Below the pieces are notes generated by a model. It worked only from the letters and a program-made list of their open reading frames with translations. It did not search any database and was not told the DNA's origin. DNA of 64,000 bases, from contig NZ_JAPDIR010000007.1 in assembly GCF_029870595.1 (NCBI RefSeq), forward strand, positions 62,001-126,000. The letters are read 5' to 3'. Position numbers and translations under genes: made by a program. Origin of the DNA: Sphingomonas sp. CBMAI 2297. GTDB lineage: Bacteria; Pseudomonadota; Alphaproteobacteria; Sphingomonadales; Sphingomonadaceae. How positions within the stretch are numbered: the first letter of the stretch is position 1; each line of letters begins with the position of its first letter. Positions 36,241 to 44,742 of the stretch are shown here, piece by piece.

Positions 36241-36838
36241 TTTTCTTGCCGATGCGGGGCTCGGTGCCGTTCAGCAGGCGATCGATGTTGGCGCGGTGCT
36301 TCCACAGCACGATCATCGCCAGCGCGAGCAGCATCAGCACCAGGTCGATCCGCCCGAAAAAGGCGGCGCTCACCGGCGCGCTGATCGCCGCGCTCATCCC
36401 TGCGAGCGAGGAAATGCGCAGCACCGCCAGCAGCCCGAGCCAGACCACCGCGAACACGATCGCCGAGGGCCAGTGGAGCGCGAGCACCACGCCCATCATC
36501 GTCGCCACGCCCTTGCCGCCGTTGAAGCGCAGCCACACCGGGTAGCAATGGCCGATGAACGCGGCGAGCCCGCCCAATATCCCGCCGCCCGGCAGGAGCG
36601 CACCGGCGATCCACACCGCGGCGGCGCCCTTGGCGAGATCGAGCAGCAGAGTCGCCGCCGCCAGCCCCTTGCGCCCGGTGCGCAGCACGTTGGTGGCGCC
36701 GATATTGCCGGATCCGATCTGGCGCAGGTCGCCGGCACCGAAGAAGCGGGTGAGCAGCAGCCCGAACGGGATCGAGCCCAGCAGATAGCCGAGCAGCAGG
36801 ATCCCTGCGGGAGCGAGCCATGGAATGTAGGTTGTCAA
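36233..36838 (-). CDS. plsY: Acyl-phosphate:glycerol-3-phosphate acyltransferase PlsY
   Basis: 201 residues, an integral membrane enzyme with about five hydrophobic segments transferring acyl groups from acyl-phosphate to glycerol-3-phosphate in phospholipid synthesis. Key motifs are GYLLGSIPFGLLLTR, GSGNIGATNVLRTGRKG and RFNGGKGVATMMGV. The frame starts well before the first Met in this region; the TTG at 36838 with a GGGG ribosome site upstream gives the expected N-terminus. Confidence 0.95.
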   Translation of the reverse strand: MTTYIPWLAPAGILLLGYLLGSIPFGLLLTRFFGAGDLRQIGSGNIGATNVLRTGRKGLAAATLLLDLAKGAAAVWIAGALLPGGGILGGLAAFIGHCYPVWLRFNGGKGVATMMGVVLALHWPSAIVFAVVWLGLLAVLRISSLAGMSAAISAPVSAAFFGRIDLVLMLLALAMIVLWKHRANIDRLLNGTEPRIGKKSG

Positions 36839-36908
36839 TTCATCCCCCTGCGCTCGCCAACATAGTGGCTGGCGGAGCCGGTGCAATGACGCGGATGGTG
36901 CCCAATCG

Positions 36909-36929
36909 GATGTATCGGCCCGATGCATC
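36909..36929. promoter_or_regulatory. Imperfect 21-base palindrome between plsY and murI
   Basis: GATG.ATCGG.CCGAT.CATC-type symmetry with mismatched or wobble positions at 5, 11 and 17, in the intergenic divergence between plsY and murI. Could be a shared operator; not otherwise supported. Confidence 0.25.
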
Positions 36930-36975
36930 GGCGCGAGGTTGACGCTGCCCCGCGCCCGGCCCATGCCGCGCGGCG

Positions 36976-37773
36976 ATGTCCGACGACCGTCCCATCCTGT
37001 TCTTCGATTCCGGCGTGGGGGGGCTTTCGGTGCTCGCGCCCTGCGCGGCGCTGCTGCCGCACGCGCCGCTCGTCTACGTCGCCGATTCGGCCGGTTTCCC
37101 CTATGGCACCCGCAGCGAAGGCGAGATCGCCGCGCGCGTGCCCGCCCTGCTGGGCCGCCTCGCCGAGCGCTATGATCCGCGGCTGATCGTCATTGCCTGC
37201 AACACCGCGTCGACGATCGCGCTCCAGCATGTCCGCGCCGCGCTCGACGTGCCGATCGTCGGCACCGTGCCCGCGATCAAGCCCGCCGCGGCGATCAGCG
37301 AGACGCGAGTGATCGGGGTGCTGGGCACCGAGGCGACCGTGCGCCAGCCCTATGTCGACGATCTCGCGGCGCGCTTCGCCGGCGATTGCACGGTGCTGCG
37401 CCACGGCTCCGCCGAGCTGGTCGAGATCGCGGAGGCCGCGCTGGAAGGGGTGCCGCCGATCCCGGCGCGGATGGGCGCCGTGCTCGCCGGCCTGTTCGGC
37501 CAGCCCGGGGGCGAGCGGATCGATGTGATCGTCAACGCCTGCACCCATTTCCCGCTGGTCGAGGCCGAGCTCGCCGCCGCCGCTCCCCATCCGGTGCGTT
37601 TCGTCGATGGCGGTCCCGGCATCGCCCGGCGTGTCGCGCAGCTCACCCAGGGCCAGGGCTGGCCTTCGGCGCCGGTGCCGGGAAGGGCAGTGTTCACCGC
37701 GCGCAGCGCGCGGACCGACATGCTCGCGCCGGCCCTGGCGCGCTACGGTCTGGTCGGGATCGAGTCGCTCTAG
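36976..37773 (+). CDS. murI: Glutamate racemase
   Basis: 265 residues supplying D-glutamate for peptidoglycan. The two catalytic cysteines are in IVIACNTAST (Cys75) and VNACTHFPLVE, with the substrate loop FFDSGVGGLSV and YVADSAGFPYG. The reading frame begins shortly after a poor ribosome site. Divergent from plsY. Confidence 0.95.
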   Translation: MSDDRPILFFDSGVGGLSVLAPCAALLPHAPLVYVADSAGFPYGTRSEGEIAARVPALLGRLAERYDPRLIVIACNTASTIALQHVRAALDVPIVGTVPAIKPAAAISETRVIGVLGTEATVRQPYVDDLAARFAGDCTVLRHGSAELVEIAEAALEGVPPIPARMGAVLAGLFGQPGGERIDVIVNACTHFPLVEAELAAAAPHPVRFVDGGPGIARRVAQLTQGQGWPSAPVPGRAVFTARSARTDMLAPALARYGLVGIESL

Positions 37774-38144
37774 GATGGATCGATATCTGGAGTGATGGAG
37801 CCACGAAGGCCCCCCTTCATCCCGTTGCCCCGGCCTTGTGCCGGGGGCCACGGCGCCTCGAGGCCAGCACCGGAAGCCTCCCGCCTGCCTCTCGGTGGAC
37901 CCCGGCACAAGGCCGGGGTGACGGGCGGGGAAGTCCGCAACGCCCAAATGTCGATGCTGCCTAGGGTCCCCGCCTCGATCGGCGGATGCCGTCATCCCGC
38001 AGGCGAGGGCCAGGCGCGGAGCGGGAGCGGCAAGCCCGTCCTCTCCGGAGAGCGTTCGCGTGGCGGTGTCGCGATTCCGTTCCGCCCCGGATCCCCGCCC
38101 GCACGGGGATGGCGGAAGTGGGAATAGGCGTCCGGCTCCAGCCT
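37774..38144. other. Gene-free spacer with inverted repeat arms
   Basis: 371 bases between murI and the convergent small gene at 38145, with no convincing ORF. The main content is a pair of 24-base near-perfect inverse arms at 37828-37851 and 37895-37918. The rest is GC-rich spacer containing a REP-like remnant (GTCATCCCGCAGGC) near 37990. Confidence 0.6.
37828..37918. repeat. Inverted repeat pair (REP-type arms)
   Basis: Left arm (37828-37851) contains CCCCGGCCTTGTGCCGGGG; right arm (37895-37918) is its inverse complement with one substitution. Each arm is also a short hairpin by itself. Together they could form a 91-base cruciform or a long hairpin. Same CCCCGGC core as other REP-like elements here. 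Confidence 0.65.
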
Positions 38145-38315
38145 TCAGGCCTGGACGCAGGGCGCGGCGGCGACGGCGATGTCGCGGAGCCGCGCCGAAT
38201 AGCGATCGGCCATCTCCAGATGGACGCGACGCGCGGTCATGTCGTCGCTGCGCTCGGCATGCTCGCGCTCCTCGCGCTCGCGTCTGGCGAAATATTCCAT
38301 GTCTCTGACGGTCAT
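38145..38315 (-). CDS. Small charged helical protein
   Basis: 56 residues, MTVRDMEYFARREREEREHA followed by ERSDDMTARRVHLEMADRYSARL, nearly all alpha-helical and Arg/Glu-rich. The ATG at 38315 has CAGGAGC upstream at good spacing; an in-frame reading further upstream is less likely. Short proteins of this kind recur in sphingomonads, role unknown. Confidence 0.6.
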   Translation of the reverse strand: MTVRDMEYFARREREEREHAERSDDMTARRVHLEMADRYSARLRDIAVAAAPCVQA

Positions 38316-38462
38316 GGCCCTATGCTCCTGTTCCTGCGGGGAGCGCGTTAGGTCACTCGATCGCGGGCCGGCCCGATAGCCGAGTCGCTCGCGACGATTC
38401 CTGCTTACCACAAGTCGCGCCATTCCCGCAGCAATCCCTATCGATTTCGGACCAAAGGGATT

Positions 38463-38476
38463 TTGTCCTCGATCAA
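38463..38476 (+). promoter_or_regulatory. FNR/CRP-type half-matching box upstream of hemA
   Basis: TTGTCCTCGATCAA fits TTGAT-N4-ATCAA at 8 of 10 specified positions (the ATCAA side is exact), about 75 bases before the hemA start. FnrL controls hemA in other alphaproteobacteria, but nothing else here confirms the site. Confidence 0.35.
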
Positions 38477-38550
38477 AGGCGGGATTCGGCGCTCCGATTA
38501 GGCATTATGTCCAACTGGAAATCGTCGGGCTTTGGCGATAGGAACGCAGG

Positions 38551-39792
38551 ATGCACAGCGCAGACAGCCCCGCGCCCGTCGACTATTCCCGGGTTTTCTC
38601 GTCCGCGATCGACCGGCTGCACGCCGAGGGCCGCTACCGCGTCTTCATCGACATCCTGCGCAACAAGGGCATGTTCCCCAATGCGCGCTGCTTCGCCGGG
38701 CACAACGGTCCGAAGCCGATCACCGTCTGGTGCTCGAACGACTATCTGGCGATGGGCCAGCATCCCAAGGTGATCGCGGCGATGGAGGAGGCCCTTCACG
38801 ACGTCGGCGCCGGCTCGGGCGGCACGCGCAACATCGGCGGCAATACCCATTATCACATCGAGCTCGAGCATGAGCTCGCCGATCTCCACGGCAAGCAGGG
38901 CGCGCTGCTCTTCACCTCGGGCTATGTCTCGAACGAGGCGACGCTTTCCACGCTCGCCAAGATCCTGCCCGGCTGCATCGTCTATTCGGACGAGCTCAAC
39001 CATGCCTCGATGATCGCGGGCATCCGCAATTCGGGCTGCGAGAAGCGCGTCTTCCGCCACAACGACCTGGCGCATCTCGAGGCGCTGCTCGCGGCCGACG
39101 ATCCCGCCGTGCCCAAGCTGATCGCCTTCGAGAGCGTCTATTCGATGGACGCCGACATCGCGCCGATCGCGGCGATCTGCGACCTGGCCGACAAGTACAA
39201 CGCGCTGACCTATCTCGACGAGGTCCATGCCGTCGGCATGTACGGCCCGCGCGGCGGCGGCATCTCGGAGCGCGACGGCGTCGCCGACCGGCTGACGATC
39301 ATCGAGGGCACGCTGGGCAAGGCGTTCGGCGTGATGGGCGGCTATATCGCGGCCGACCAGATGATCATCGACGTGATCCGCAGCTATGCCCCGGGCTTCA
39401 TCTTCACCACCTCGCTCTCGCCCGTGCTCGTCGCCGGCGCGCTGGCGAGCGTGAAGCATCTGAAGGGCTCTTCCGGCGAGCGCGAGGGCCAGCAGGCCGC
39501 GGCGGCGAAGCTGAAGGCGATGATGGCCGCATCCGGGCTTCCGGTGATGCCGTCGACCACGCACATCGTGCCGCTGATGGTCGGCGATCCGGTCAAGGCC
39601 AAGAAGATCAGCGACATCCTGCTCGCCGAGTACGGTGTATACGTCCAGCCGATCAATTACCCGACCGTGCCGCGCGGCACCGAGCGGCTGCGCTTCACGC
39701 CCGGCCCCGCGCATGACGAGGCCATGATGCGCGAGCTGGTCGATGCGCTGGTCGAGATCTGGGGCCGGCTGGAATTGCGGCGCGCGGCGTAG
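38551..39792 (+). CDS. hemA: 5-aminolevulinate synthase
   Basis: 413 residues, condensing glycine and succinyl-CoA, the first step of haem synthesis by the C4 route used in alphaproteobacteria. Motifs: [59 protein letters not shown] and the PLP lysine in [12 protein letters not shown] (Lys257). The start fits AACGCAGG. Candidate FNR-like box upstream. Confidence 0.97.
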   Translation: MHSADSPAPVDYSRVFSSAIDRLHAEGRYRVFIDILRNKGMFPNARCFAGHNGPKPITVWCSNDYLAMGQHPKVIAAMEEALHDVGAGSGGTRNIGGNTHYHIELEHELADLHGKQGALLFTSGYVSNEATLSTLAKILPGCIVYSDELNHASMIAGIRNSGCEKRVFRHNDLAHLEALLAADDPAVPKLIAFESVYSMDADIAPIAAICDLADKYNALTYLDEVHAVGMYGPRGGGISERDGVADRLTIIEGTLGKAFGVMGGYIAADQMIIDVIRSYAPGFIFTTSLSPVLVAGALASVKHLKGSSGEREGQQAAAAKLKAMMAASGLPVMPSTTHIVPLMVGDPVKAKKISDILLAEYGVYVQPINYPTVPRGTERLRFTPGPAHDEAMMRELVDALVEIWGRLELRRAA

Positions 39793-39798
39793 GGGCAG

Positions 39799-40359
39799 TC
39801 AGTCGATTATGATCGACCGGTCTGTGCCGGGCACCGGCAGCGGATCGCCGAAACGCACCACTGCGCGCTTTGCATAGCCTTCGGCATTCGGCTCGCACAT
39901 CGCCTGAACTACTTGCGCGGCCGCATCGATCACCCAGTAATGCGGTACGCCGGCTCGGCCATAGTCGAACAGCTTGATTCCCAGATCCCGTGAAAGCGTC
40001 GTGTCGGAGATTTCGATCGCCAGCAGGATATCCTTGCCGTCCGGCACGCGATCGCTCGGCAGACTGGCTGGATATAGGGCGATGTCCGCAGCACGAACCG
40101 ACGTTTCGTCGATGCGGATTGCGAGATCCGATCCCATCTTGATCGGCATTCCTGCCAGTGCCTCATGAAGCAGCAGGGCGACCGATAGGTTGCGCTCGCC
40201 ATGGCTGGGCAGGGCGGGCATCATCTTCTCGAGTTCCCCCTTGACCAGTTCGACCCGCATGTCCGCAAAGGCACCGAGCTTGAGCATGTGTTCGAAGTCG
40301 GCGGCCGTAAAGGCAACTCTCCAGTCGCTGGCGGGCGAGACGCGGACCTGCTGGTTCAT
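39799..40359 (-). CDS. Uma2 family (DUF820) putative restriction endonuclease-fold protein
   Basis: 186 residues with the Uma2 pattern: RVELVKGELEKMMPALPSHG, VRAADIALYP, ILLAIEISDTTLSRDLGIK and YGRAGVPHYWVIDAA, a PD-(D/E)xK-like nuclease fold core (Asp in ADIA, Glu/Ile-Glu in LAIEISD). These proteins are widespread and often found near mobile elements; true activity is undetermined. Convergent with hemA, 7 bases apart. Confidence 0.88.
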   Translation of the reverse strand: MNQQVRVSPASDWRVAFTAADFEHMLKLGAFADMRVELVKGELEKMMPALPSHGERNLSVALLLHEALAGMPIKMGSDLAIRIDETSVRAADIALYPASLPSDRVPDGKDILLAIEISDTTLSRDLGIKLFDYGRAGVPHYWVIDAAAQVVQAMCEPNAEGYAKRAVVRFGDPLPVPGTDRSIIID

Positions 40360-40396
40360 GCTATGCAGACTAACACAAGCCTGCCCCCCGCGCGAC

Positions 40397-41059
40397 TCAG
40401 TCCCGCGTCAGCGCCGCGCTCCACACATAGCCGCGCAGGGTCGAGCGGAAGTCGAGCCGCAGCCCCTGTTCCTCGGCGATGCGCTTCAACACCGCGGGCA
40501 GCGTGTCGCGCGGGAACACGTGGAAATCGTTGAGCGATTTGAAATGGAGCCGCTTCGCGAACCCCGGCAGCCGCTCATACTGGCCGAAATCGACGATGTG
40601 CAGGCTGCCGCCCGGTGCCAGCGCCCGGGCCCCCAGCTCGATCGCCTCCACCCAGGGCGGGATCATCGAGAGCGTATAGCTCATGAACACGCGGTCGAGC
40701 CGCTCGACGCCGAACAGCCGCTGCACGTCGAACGCGCCGGCATCGGCCTGGGCCAGGGTGATCCTGTCCGCGAGCCCGTTCTTCTCGACCGAGGCGCGCG
40801 CCGTCTCCAGCATCGCCTCGCTGATGTCGAAACCATAGAAGCGCGCTTGCGGGAAGCGCTTCGCCGCCACGATCAGGTTGCGTGCGGTGCCGCAGCCGAC
40901 CTCGAGCACCGTCCCGCCCTTGGGCGGGTTCAGCCCGCGGATCAGCGCGTCGCGCCCGAGCAGGTAGAATTTCCGCGTGAAGTCATAGAAGTAGCGATGG
41001 AGCGCATAGGTCGCGTCCATCAGTCCCTTCTGGTCGGCACCCCCGGTCGCGGTGCTCAT
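40397..41059 (-). CDS. btaB: Betaine lipid SAM-dependent N-methyltransferase BtaB
   Basis: 220 residues of class I methyltransferase fold: TVLEVGCGTARNLIVAAKRF (SAM-binding), YGFDISEAMLETARASVEKN, and SYTLSMIPPWVEAIE. In the betaine-lipid pathway BtaB trimethylates diacylglyceryl-homoserine to DGTS. It overlaps btaA by 4 bases (ATGA), and co-occurrence with BtaA makes this assignment firm. Confidence 0.92.
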   Translation of the reverse strand: MSTATGGADQKGLMDATYALHRYFYDFTRKFYLLGRDALIRGLNPPKGGTVLEVGCGTARNLIVAAKRFPQARFYGFDISEAMLETARASVEKNGLADRITLAQADAGAFDVQRLFGVERLDRVFMSYTLSMIPPWVEAIELGARALAPGGSLHIVDFGQYERLPGFAKRLHFKSLNDFHVFPRDTLPAVLKRIAEEQGLRLDFRSTLRGYVWSAALTRD

Positions 41060-42300
41060 GCGTGCGGCTTCAGCGTCCAGACGTGCGTCGCGCCATAGAC
41101 CGACGAACGGTCGCGGCGCGTCCAGTCGTCGAGCTTGGCCTGGTCCTCATATTCCCACTGGGACATGAGTTCCTCGGGGATATGGCCCTTCACCACATCG
41201 GGGATCGCCGCGGTGCGATAGAGCACGCGCGCGCCCGGCTTGGCGGTGCGGGTGATCTCGCCCCAGATGCGGGTGAGTTGCTCGTCGGTCATCCAGTCCT
41301 GCGCGTCGAGCAGGATGTAGCGGTCGAGCGACTGGGCCGGCATCGACTCGAGATAGTCGGCATAGTTGGTGTGGCGGATCTCGACCCGGTCGGCGCGCGC
41401 GCGCACCAGGTCCCAGTTCTTCGCCTCGAGATAGGGCGGCAGCGGCGCATCGGGGCCTTCGCCATAGCCGCGGCCAAAGGCCTGCCAGGCGTAGAAATTG
41501 TCCTTCAAGTCGAAATCGCAGGCGAGCTTGCGCAGGCGGCTGCGCAGCGCGCCGGTGATCCCCGCCTGGTCGTCGATCTTGAGCAGGTCGTACTGCGCCG
41601 GCGGGATGCCGAAGCCGAACAGGGCGGCGGGCTGGTCGACCAGCCAGCGCAGGAACTTCTTCTCGAAGAAGGGCGCGAAGCGGGTCTCGAAGATCTGGCG
41701 CTGCTCCTCGATGTTCTTCGCCTTCAGGATCTCGCGCGGGTCGATGCCGTAGCGGTTGGCGAGCCAGTGGACGAAGCCGATCAGGCGGCCGAGCAGGCCA
41801 TATTTGTAGAAGCCGTGCCTGAACGCGTCGATGCGCCGGGTGCCGTTCAGGCCGCGGCGCTCCCAATAGTCGCGATAGGGCGCGTCGAGGTGCGGCGCGA
41901 TATGCTGGCGATAGGCCTCGACATTCTCCGCCTTGTTCGCCTGGCCGAAGAAGCGGTGGAACGCAGCATAGTCGGGCAGGTTCAGCGCCGCCTGCTTCTT
42001 GAGGTTGTTGAGCGCGATGTGCGCCGGGTTCAGGTCGACCGCGGTGATCCGGGCCGGGTTCGCCGTCAGGTACGAGAAGACGTTGCATCCGCCCGAGGCG
42101 ATCGTGACCATGTGATGGTCCGGCTGGAGCTGCAGCGCCTCCATGTCGATCACCGGGTCTTCCCAGATCTGCGGATAGACCAGGCCCCGGAACGCGAAGG
42201 TGAAGGCACGCTCGAGCAGCCCCTCCTTGGTGAGATGCTCGTGGCGGTGCACGGCACCGCGCACGGCGACATTCTTCGGCGTCTTGGTAATCGAACCCAT
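41056..42300 (-). CDS. btaA: S-adenosylmethionine:diacylglycerol 3-amino-3-carboxypropyltransferase BtaA
   Basis: 414 residues of the DUF3419/BtaA family: RGLVYPQIWEDPVIDMEAL, IASGGCNVFSYLTANPARIT, AVDLNPAHIALNNLKKQAAL, HRFFGQANKAENV and LLDAQDWMTDEQLTRIWGEI. It transfers a homoserine moiety from SAM to diacylglycerol, producing the precursor of betaine lipids. Start at 42300 with AGGAG upstream; an upstream in-frame Met at 42342 is unlikely. Betaine lipids often replace phospholipids during phosphate limitation. Confidence 0.93.
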   Translation of the reverse strand: MGSITKTPKNVAVRGAVHRHEHLTKEGLLERAFTFAFRGLVYPQIWEDPVIDMEALQLQPDHHMVTIASGGCNVFSYLTANPARITAVDLNPAHIALNNLKKQAALNLPDYAAFHRFFGQANKAENVEAYRQHIAPHLDAPYRDYWERRGLNGTRRIDAFRHGFYKYGLLGRLIGFVHWLANRYGIDPREILKAKNIEEQRQIFETRFAPFFEKKFLRWLVDQPAALFGFGIPPAQYDLLKIDDQAGITGALRSRLRKLACDFDLKDNFYAWQAFGRGYGEGPDAPLPPYLEAKNWDLVRARADRVEIRHTNYADYLESMPAQSLDRYILLDAQDWMTDEQLTRIWGEITRTAKPGARVLYRTAAIPDVVKGHIPEELMSQWEYEDQAKLDDWTRRDRSSVYGATHVWTLKPHA

Positions 42301-42400
42301 CAGTGACTCCTGGGCGCCCGGCGGGCGGCGGCGTTCCGCCACGCCCTATTACCCCTTTGTGACGAACCGGCGTCACCCTTGGGTCAGGAGTGCTGTAAAA

Positions 42401-43003
42401 TCAATCCCGTGTCATGCTCCCGGCCATCGGCCAGTCGCTGTCGCCGACGCGCTTCAGGGTCATTCTGAAGAAGGGGCGGGGCGGCCGGCCCCCCGCGAGG
42501 AAATCGCCGGTCTCCGTCCAGGTCGTGCCGTCGAAGCTGGCCTGATAGCGCACCCTGGCGTCGGGGCCGGCCGGCACTTCCCAGGCATAGCCCTTGTCGG
42601 TCACGGTCATCGCGAAGCTGCCCGATCGGCCGCCCGTATGGCTCGCCATGGCAAAGGCCTTCGCGGCGGGATCATAGGAGACGACGGCGAAGGCGTTGAA
42701 CGGCACCTTGCCGTCGGCGCCGAACGACTTGCCTTCGATCAGCGTGATCGTGCCGCCGAGCAGCGTGCCGACTCGCTCGGTATGCGTGACCACCAGCTCC
42801 TTGCCGCCCGGCATCTGCATCCGGGCTTCGCCGCGCCATTTCCCGTGCATCCAGTCGAGCTTGTGCATCGCCTCGGCCTGGGCGGTCATTGCAGCGGTGT
42901 CGGCGGCCTGGGCGTGCGCCGCGACGGGCAGGGCGGCGGCGGCAAGCGCGACGGCTTGGCCAAGTATTGGGCCAGACATTGGGCCAAACATGGAGCGAAG
43001 CAT
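42401..43003 (-). CDS. Exported DUF1579-like protein
   Basis: 200 residues with a signal peptide (QAVALAAAALPVAAHAQA, cleavage near AHAQA). The mature part, from LDWMHGKWRGEARMQMPGG through TERVGTLLGGTITLIEGKSF, SYDPAAKAFAMASH and a Trp-rich C-terminus, fits a small beta-barrel like DUF1579 or nitrobindin-related proteins. Substrate not known. Starts 47 bases from the divergent LytTR gene. Confidence 0.65.
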   Translation of the reverse strand: MLRSMFGPMSGPILGQAVALAAAALPVAAHAQAADTAAMTAQAEAMHKLDWMHGKWRGEARMQMPGGKELVVTHTERVGTLLGGTITLIEGKSFGADGKVPFNAFAVVSYDPAAKAFAMASHTGGRSGSFAMTVTDKGYAWEVPAGPDARVRYQASFDGTTWTETGDFLAGGRPPRPFFRMTLKRVGDSDWPMAGSMTRD

Positions 43004-43050
43004 GGGGTCTCCCGTTGCGATCGCGGGCGGCGCATGGCAGCCTCTCCGCC

Positions 43051-43905
43051 ATGCCCGCCGCCCGGTCGCTCCGCATTCGCCCCGTCGCCCGCCCGGCCGG
43101 CAAGCGCGGTTTCGCGAAGCGTGCCCTTGGCTTCGCGAAACATGCCCTTGGATCCGCGAGGCGGGCATTGCCGGAGGGGGCGGGGCCGGGCTTTCCGCTC
43201 CTCTGGGTCGCCTGTCTCGCCGCGGCGGCGCTGATGATCGTCACCGGCGGGTTCGGCACCGGCGCGCTGCCGCTTGGTCCCCGCGCGGCCTTCTGGTTGC
43301 TGCTCATGGGCTGGAACGCGCTCAAATGGCAGGCGCTGTTCGCCTGGGGCGTGCGCAAGCCGGGCGACTGGCCGCGCGTCGCGCTGCTCGGCGCCATCCC
43401 GCTCAACCTGCCGCTGCCGTTCGAGATCCAGCTCTGCGGCGCGCTGATCGGCCAGAGCATGCGCGCGATGCCGTTCGAGGTCTGGATCAGCGCGGCGGCG
43501 ATCAGCGCGGGGATCTTCGGGGTCTGCGCGGTCGTCGCCAGGATATTGCTGCGCCGGATGCGACCGGTACGTGCCGATACCGGCCTGCTCGCCCGCGCCC
43601 GGGTCGCCGCCGGCGATCTCGCGGCGATCGAGGCGGAGGATCATTATTGCCGCATCCATCGCCGCGACGGCCGCAGCGCGCTCGTCCATTATCGCTTCGG
43701 CGACGCGCTGAAGGAAGTCGCGGGGCTCGACGGCCTCCAGGTCCATCGCGGCGCCTGGGTCGTGGCGGAGGCGGTCGAGGGCGCGGAACGCGCCGGCCGC
43801 AAATGGCGGCTGCGGCTGGCGGGCGGCGGTAGCGTGCCGGTCAGCGCCACCCACGCGCCGGCGGCGCGGGCGCGGGGATGGCTGCGGGGCAGGGGCAATC
43901 CCTAG
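43051..43905 (+). CDS. Membrane-bound LytTR DNA-binding regulator
   Basis: 284 residues: a basic N-terminus containing a short repeated motif (GFAKRALGFAKHALG), four hydrophobic segments (about residues 50-170, e.g. AAFWLLLMGWNALKWQALF, AISAGIFGVCAVVARIL), then a C-terminal LytTR domain (DLAAIEAEDHYCRIHRRDGR through GLDGLQVHRGAWV and PVSATHAP). There is no receiver domain, so it senses through its own membrane part rather than a kinase. Its stop codon lies inside a 25 bp perfect inverted repeat. Confidence 0.85.
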   Translation: MPAARSLRIRPVARPAGKRGFAKRALGFAKHALGSARRALPEGAGPGFPLLWVACLAAAALMIVTGGFGTGALPLGPRAAFWLLLMGWNALKWQALFAWGVRKPGDWPRVALLGAIPLNLPLPFEIQLCGALIGQSMRAMPFEVWISAAAISAGIFGVCAVVARILLRRMRPVRADTGLLARARVAAGDLAAIEAEDHYCRIHRRDGRSALVHYRFGDALKEVAGLDGLQVHRGAWVVAEAVEGAERAGRKWRLRLAGGGSVPVSATHAPAARARGWLRGRGNP

Positions 43906-43953
43906 CCCGACCATGACCCCGGCCCTGTGCCGGGGTCATGGTCGGGCTAGGGA
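43899..43953. repeat. Perfect 25 bp inverted repeat between convergent genes, bidirectional terminator-like
   Basis: The two 25-base arms, starting TCCCTAGCCCGACCATG and ending CATGGTCGGGCTAGGGA, are exact inverse complements around a CCTGT loop. The stem includes the LytTR stop codon, and its other edge is six bases from the stop of the convergent lipoprotein gene, so it closes both transcripts. The CCCCGGC core is shared with the REP-like hairpins elsewhere. Confidence 0.85.
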
Positions 43954-43959
43954 AAGGGC

Positions 43960-44433
43960 CTAATCCCGGCAATAGCCTTCGCCGGACTTCACCGTCAGGC
44001 AGTCCTTCTTCCCCGCCAGATACTTCAGGCCGGTCGCATCGCCGTCGCCGGCTTTGAGTTCCTGCCTGCCGTCGGGTCGCTCGAAGGCGATGCCCTCGCG
44101 CGTGCCCCTGCCCTCGAAGGTCCCCTTGTCGTCGAGCGTATATTGCATCTCGAGCTTGTAGGTGCCGGCGTCCTTGCCCTTGGCGACGACCAGATAGGTG
44201 CCCTCCACGCCCTTCCAGCGGCCGACCCAGTCGTCATGCGCCACCGGCTTGCCGGAGACTTGCTTCTTCAGGTCGGCAGCGCCCTCGGCAACGGCGTTGG
44301 CGATCGAGCCGCCCACCGCCACCGCGGCATTGCCCGCGCTCTCGGTGGCATTGGCGGTGGCGTCGGCCGCCTTGTCGGCGGCGTGGCACGCGGCGAGCGC
44401 CAGCGCGGGCGCCAGGATGAGCAGCGGGCGCAT
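43960..44433 (-). CDS. Lipoprotein with C-terminal beta domain
   Basis: 157 residues with lipobox LAACH (MRPLLILAPALALAACHA). An Ala-rich helical stretch (KAADATANATESAGNAAVAV) is followed by a compact domain with WVGRWKGVEGTYLVV, LEMQYTLDDKGTFEGRG and a Cys pair (KKDCLTVKSGEGYCRD). Its start shares a base with the upstream lipoprotein stop (TGATG), so they are translated together. Function unknown. Confidence 0.7.
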   Translation of the reverse strand: MRPLLILAPALALAACHAADKAADATANATESAGNAAVAVGGSIANAVAEGAADLKKQVSGKPVAHDDWVGRWKGVEGTYLVVAKGKDAGTYKLEMQYTLDDKGTFEGRGTREGIAFERPDGRQELKAGDGDATGLKYLAGKKDCLTVKSGEGYCRD

Positions 44434-44684
44434 CAGCGGGTCGCCTCGTCGATCGCGTTGCCGACATGCTCGGCGCGGTTGCCGATGTCGCTGGCGGTAT
44501 TGTCGATCGCCGCGCCGGCATCGTCGGCGGCGTTGCCCAGCGTGTTGCCCATGTCGTTCACGCTGTTCTCCAGCGAGTCGCCGGTCGCGTCCAGCGAGTT
44601 GCTCAGATTGTCCTGTGCGCTCTGCGAACAGGCGGCGAGTCCCAGCGCGAGCGCCGGGATCAGGGCGAAAATCGTCTTGCGCAT
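44433..44684 (-). CDS. Small Asn/Ala-rich lipoprotein
   Basis: 83 residues, lipobox LAACS (MRKTIFALIPALALGLAACS), then an extended helical region of repeated heptad-like Asn/Asp/Ala segments (DNLSNSLDATGDSLENSVND, MGNTLGNAADDAGAAIDNTA). The composition resembles entericidin- or Lpp-like periplasmic helical lipoproteins. Translationally coupled to the next gene. Function unknown. Confidence 0.7.
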   Translation of the reverse strand: MRKTIFALIPALALGLAACSQSAQDNLSNSLDATGDSLENSVNDMGNTLGNAADDAGAAIDNTASDIGNRAEHVGNAIDEATR

Positions 44685-44742
44685 CTTTCTCTCCGAATAG
44701 TCGGTCTAGCCAGCCGGTCCCTTGCGGCGTAGGGGAGCGCGC

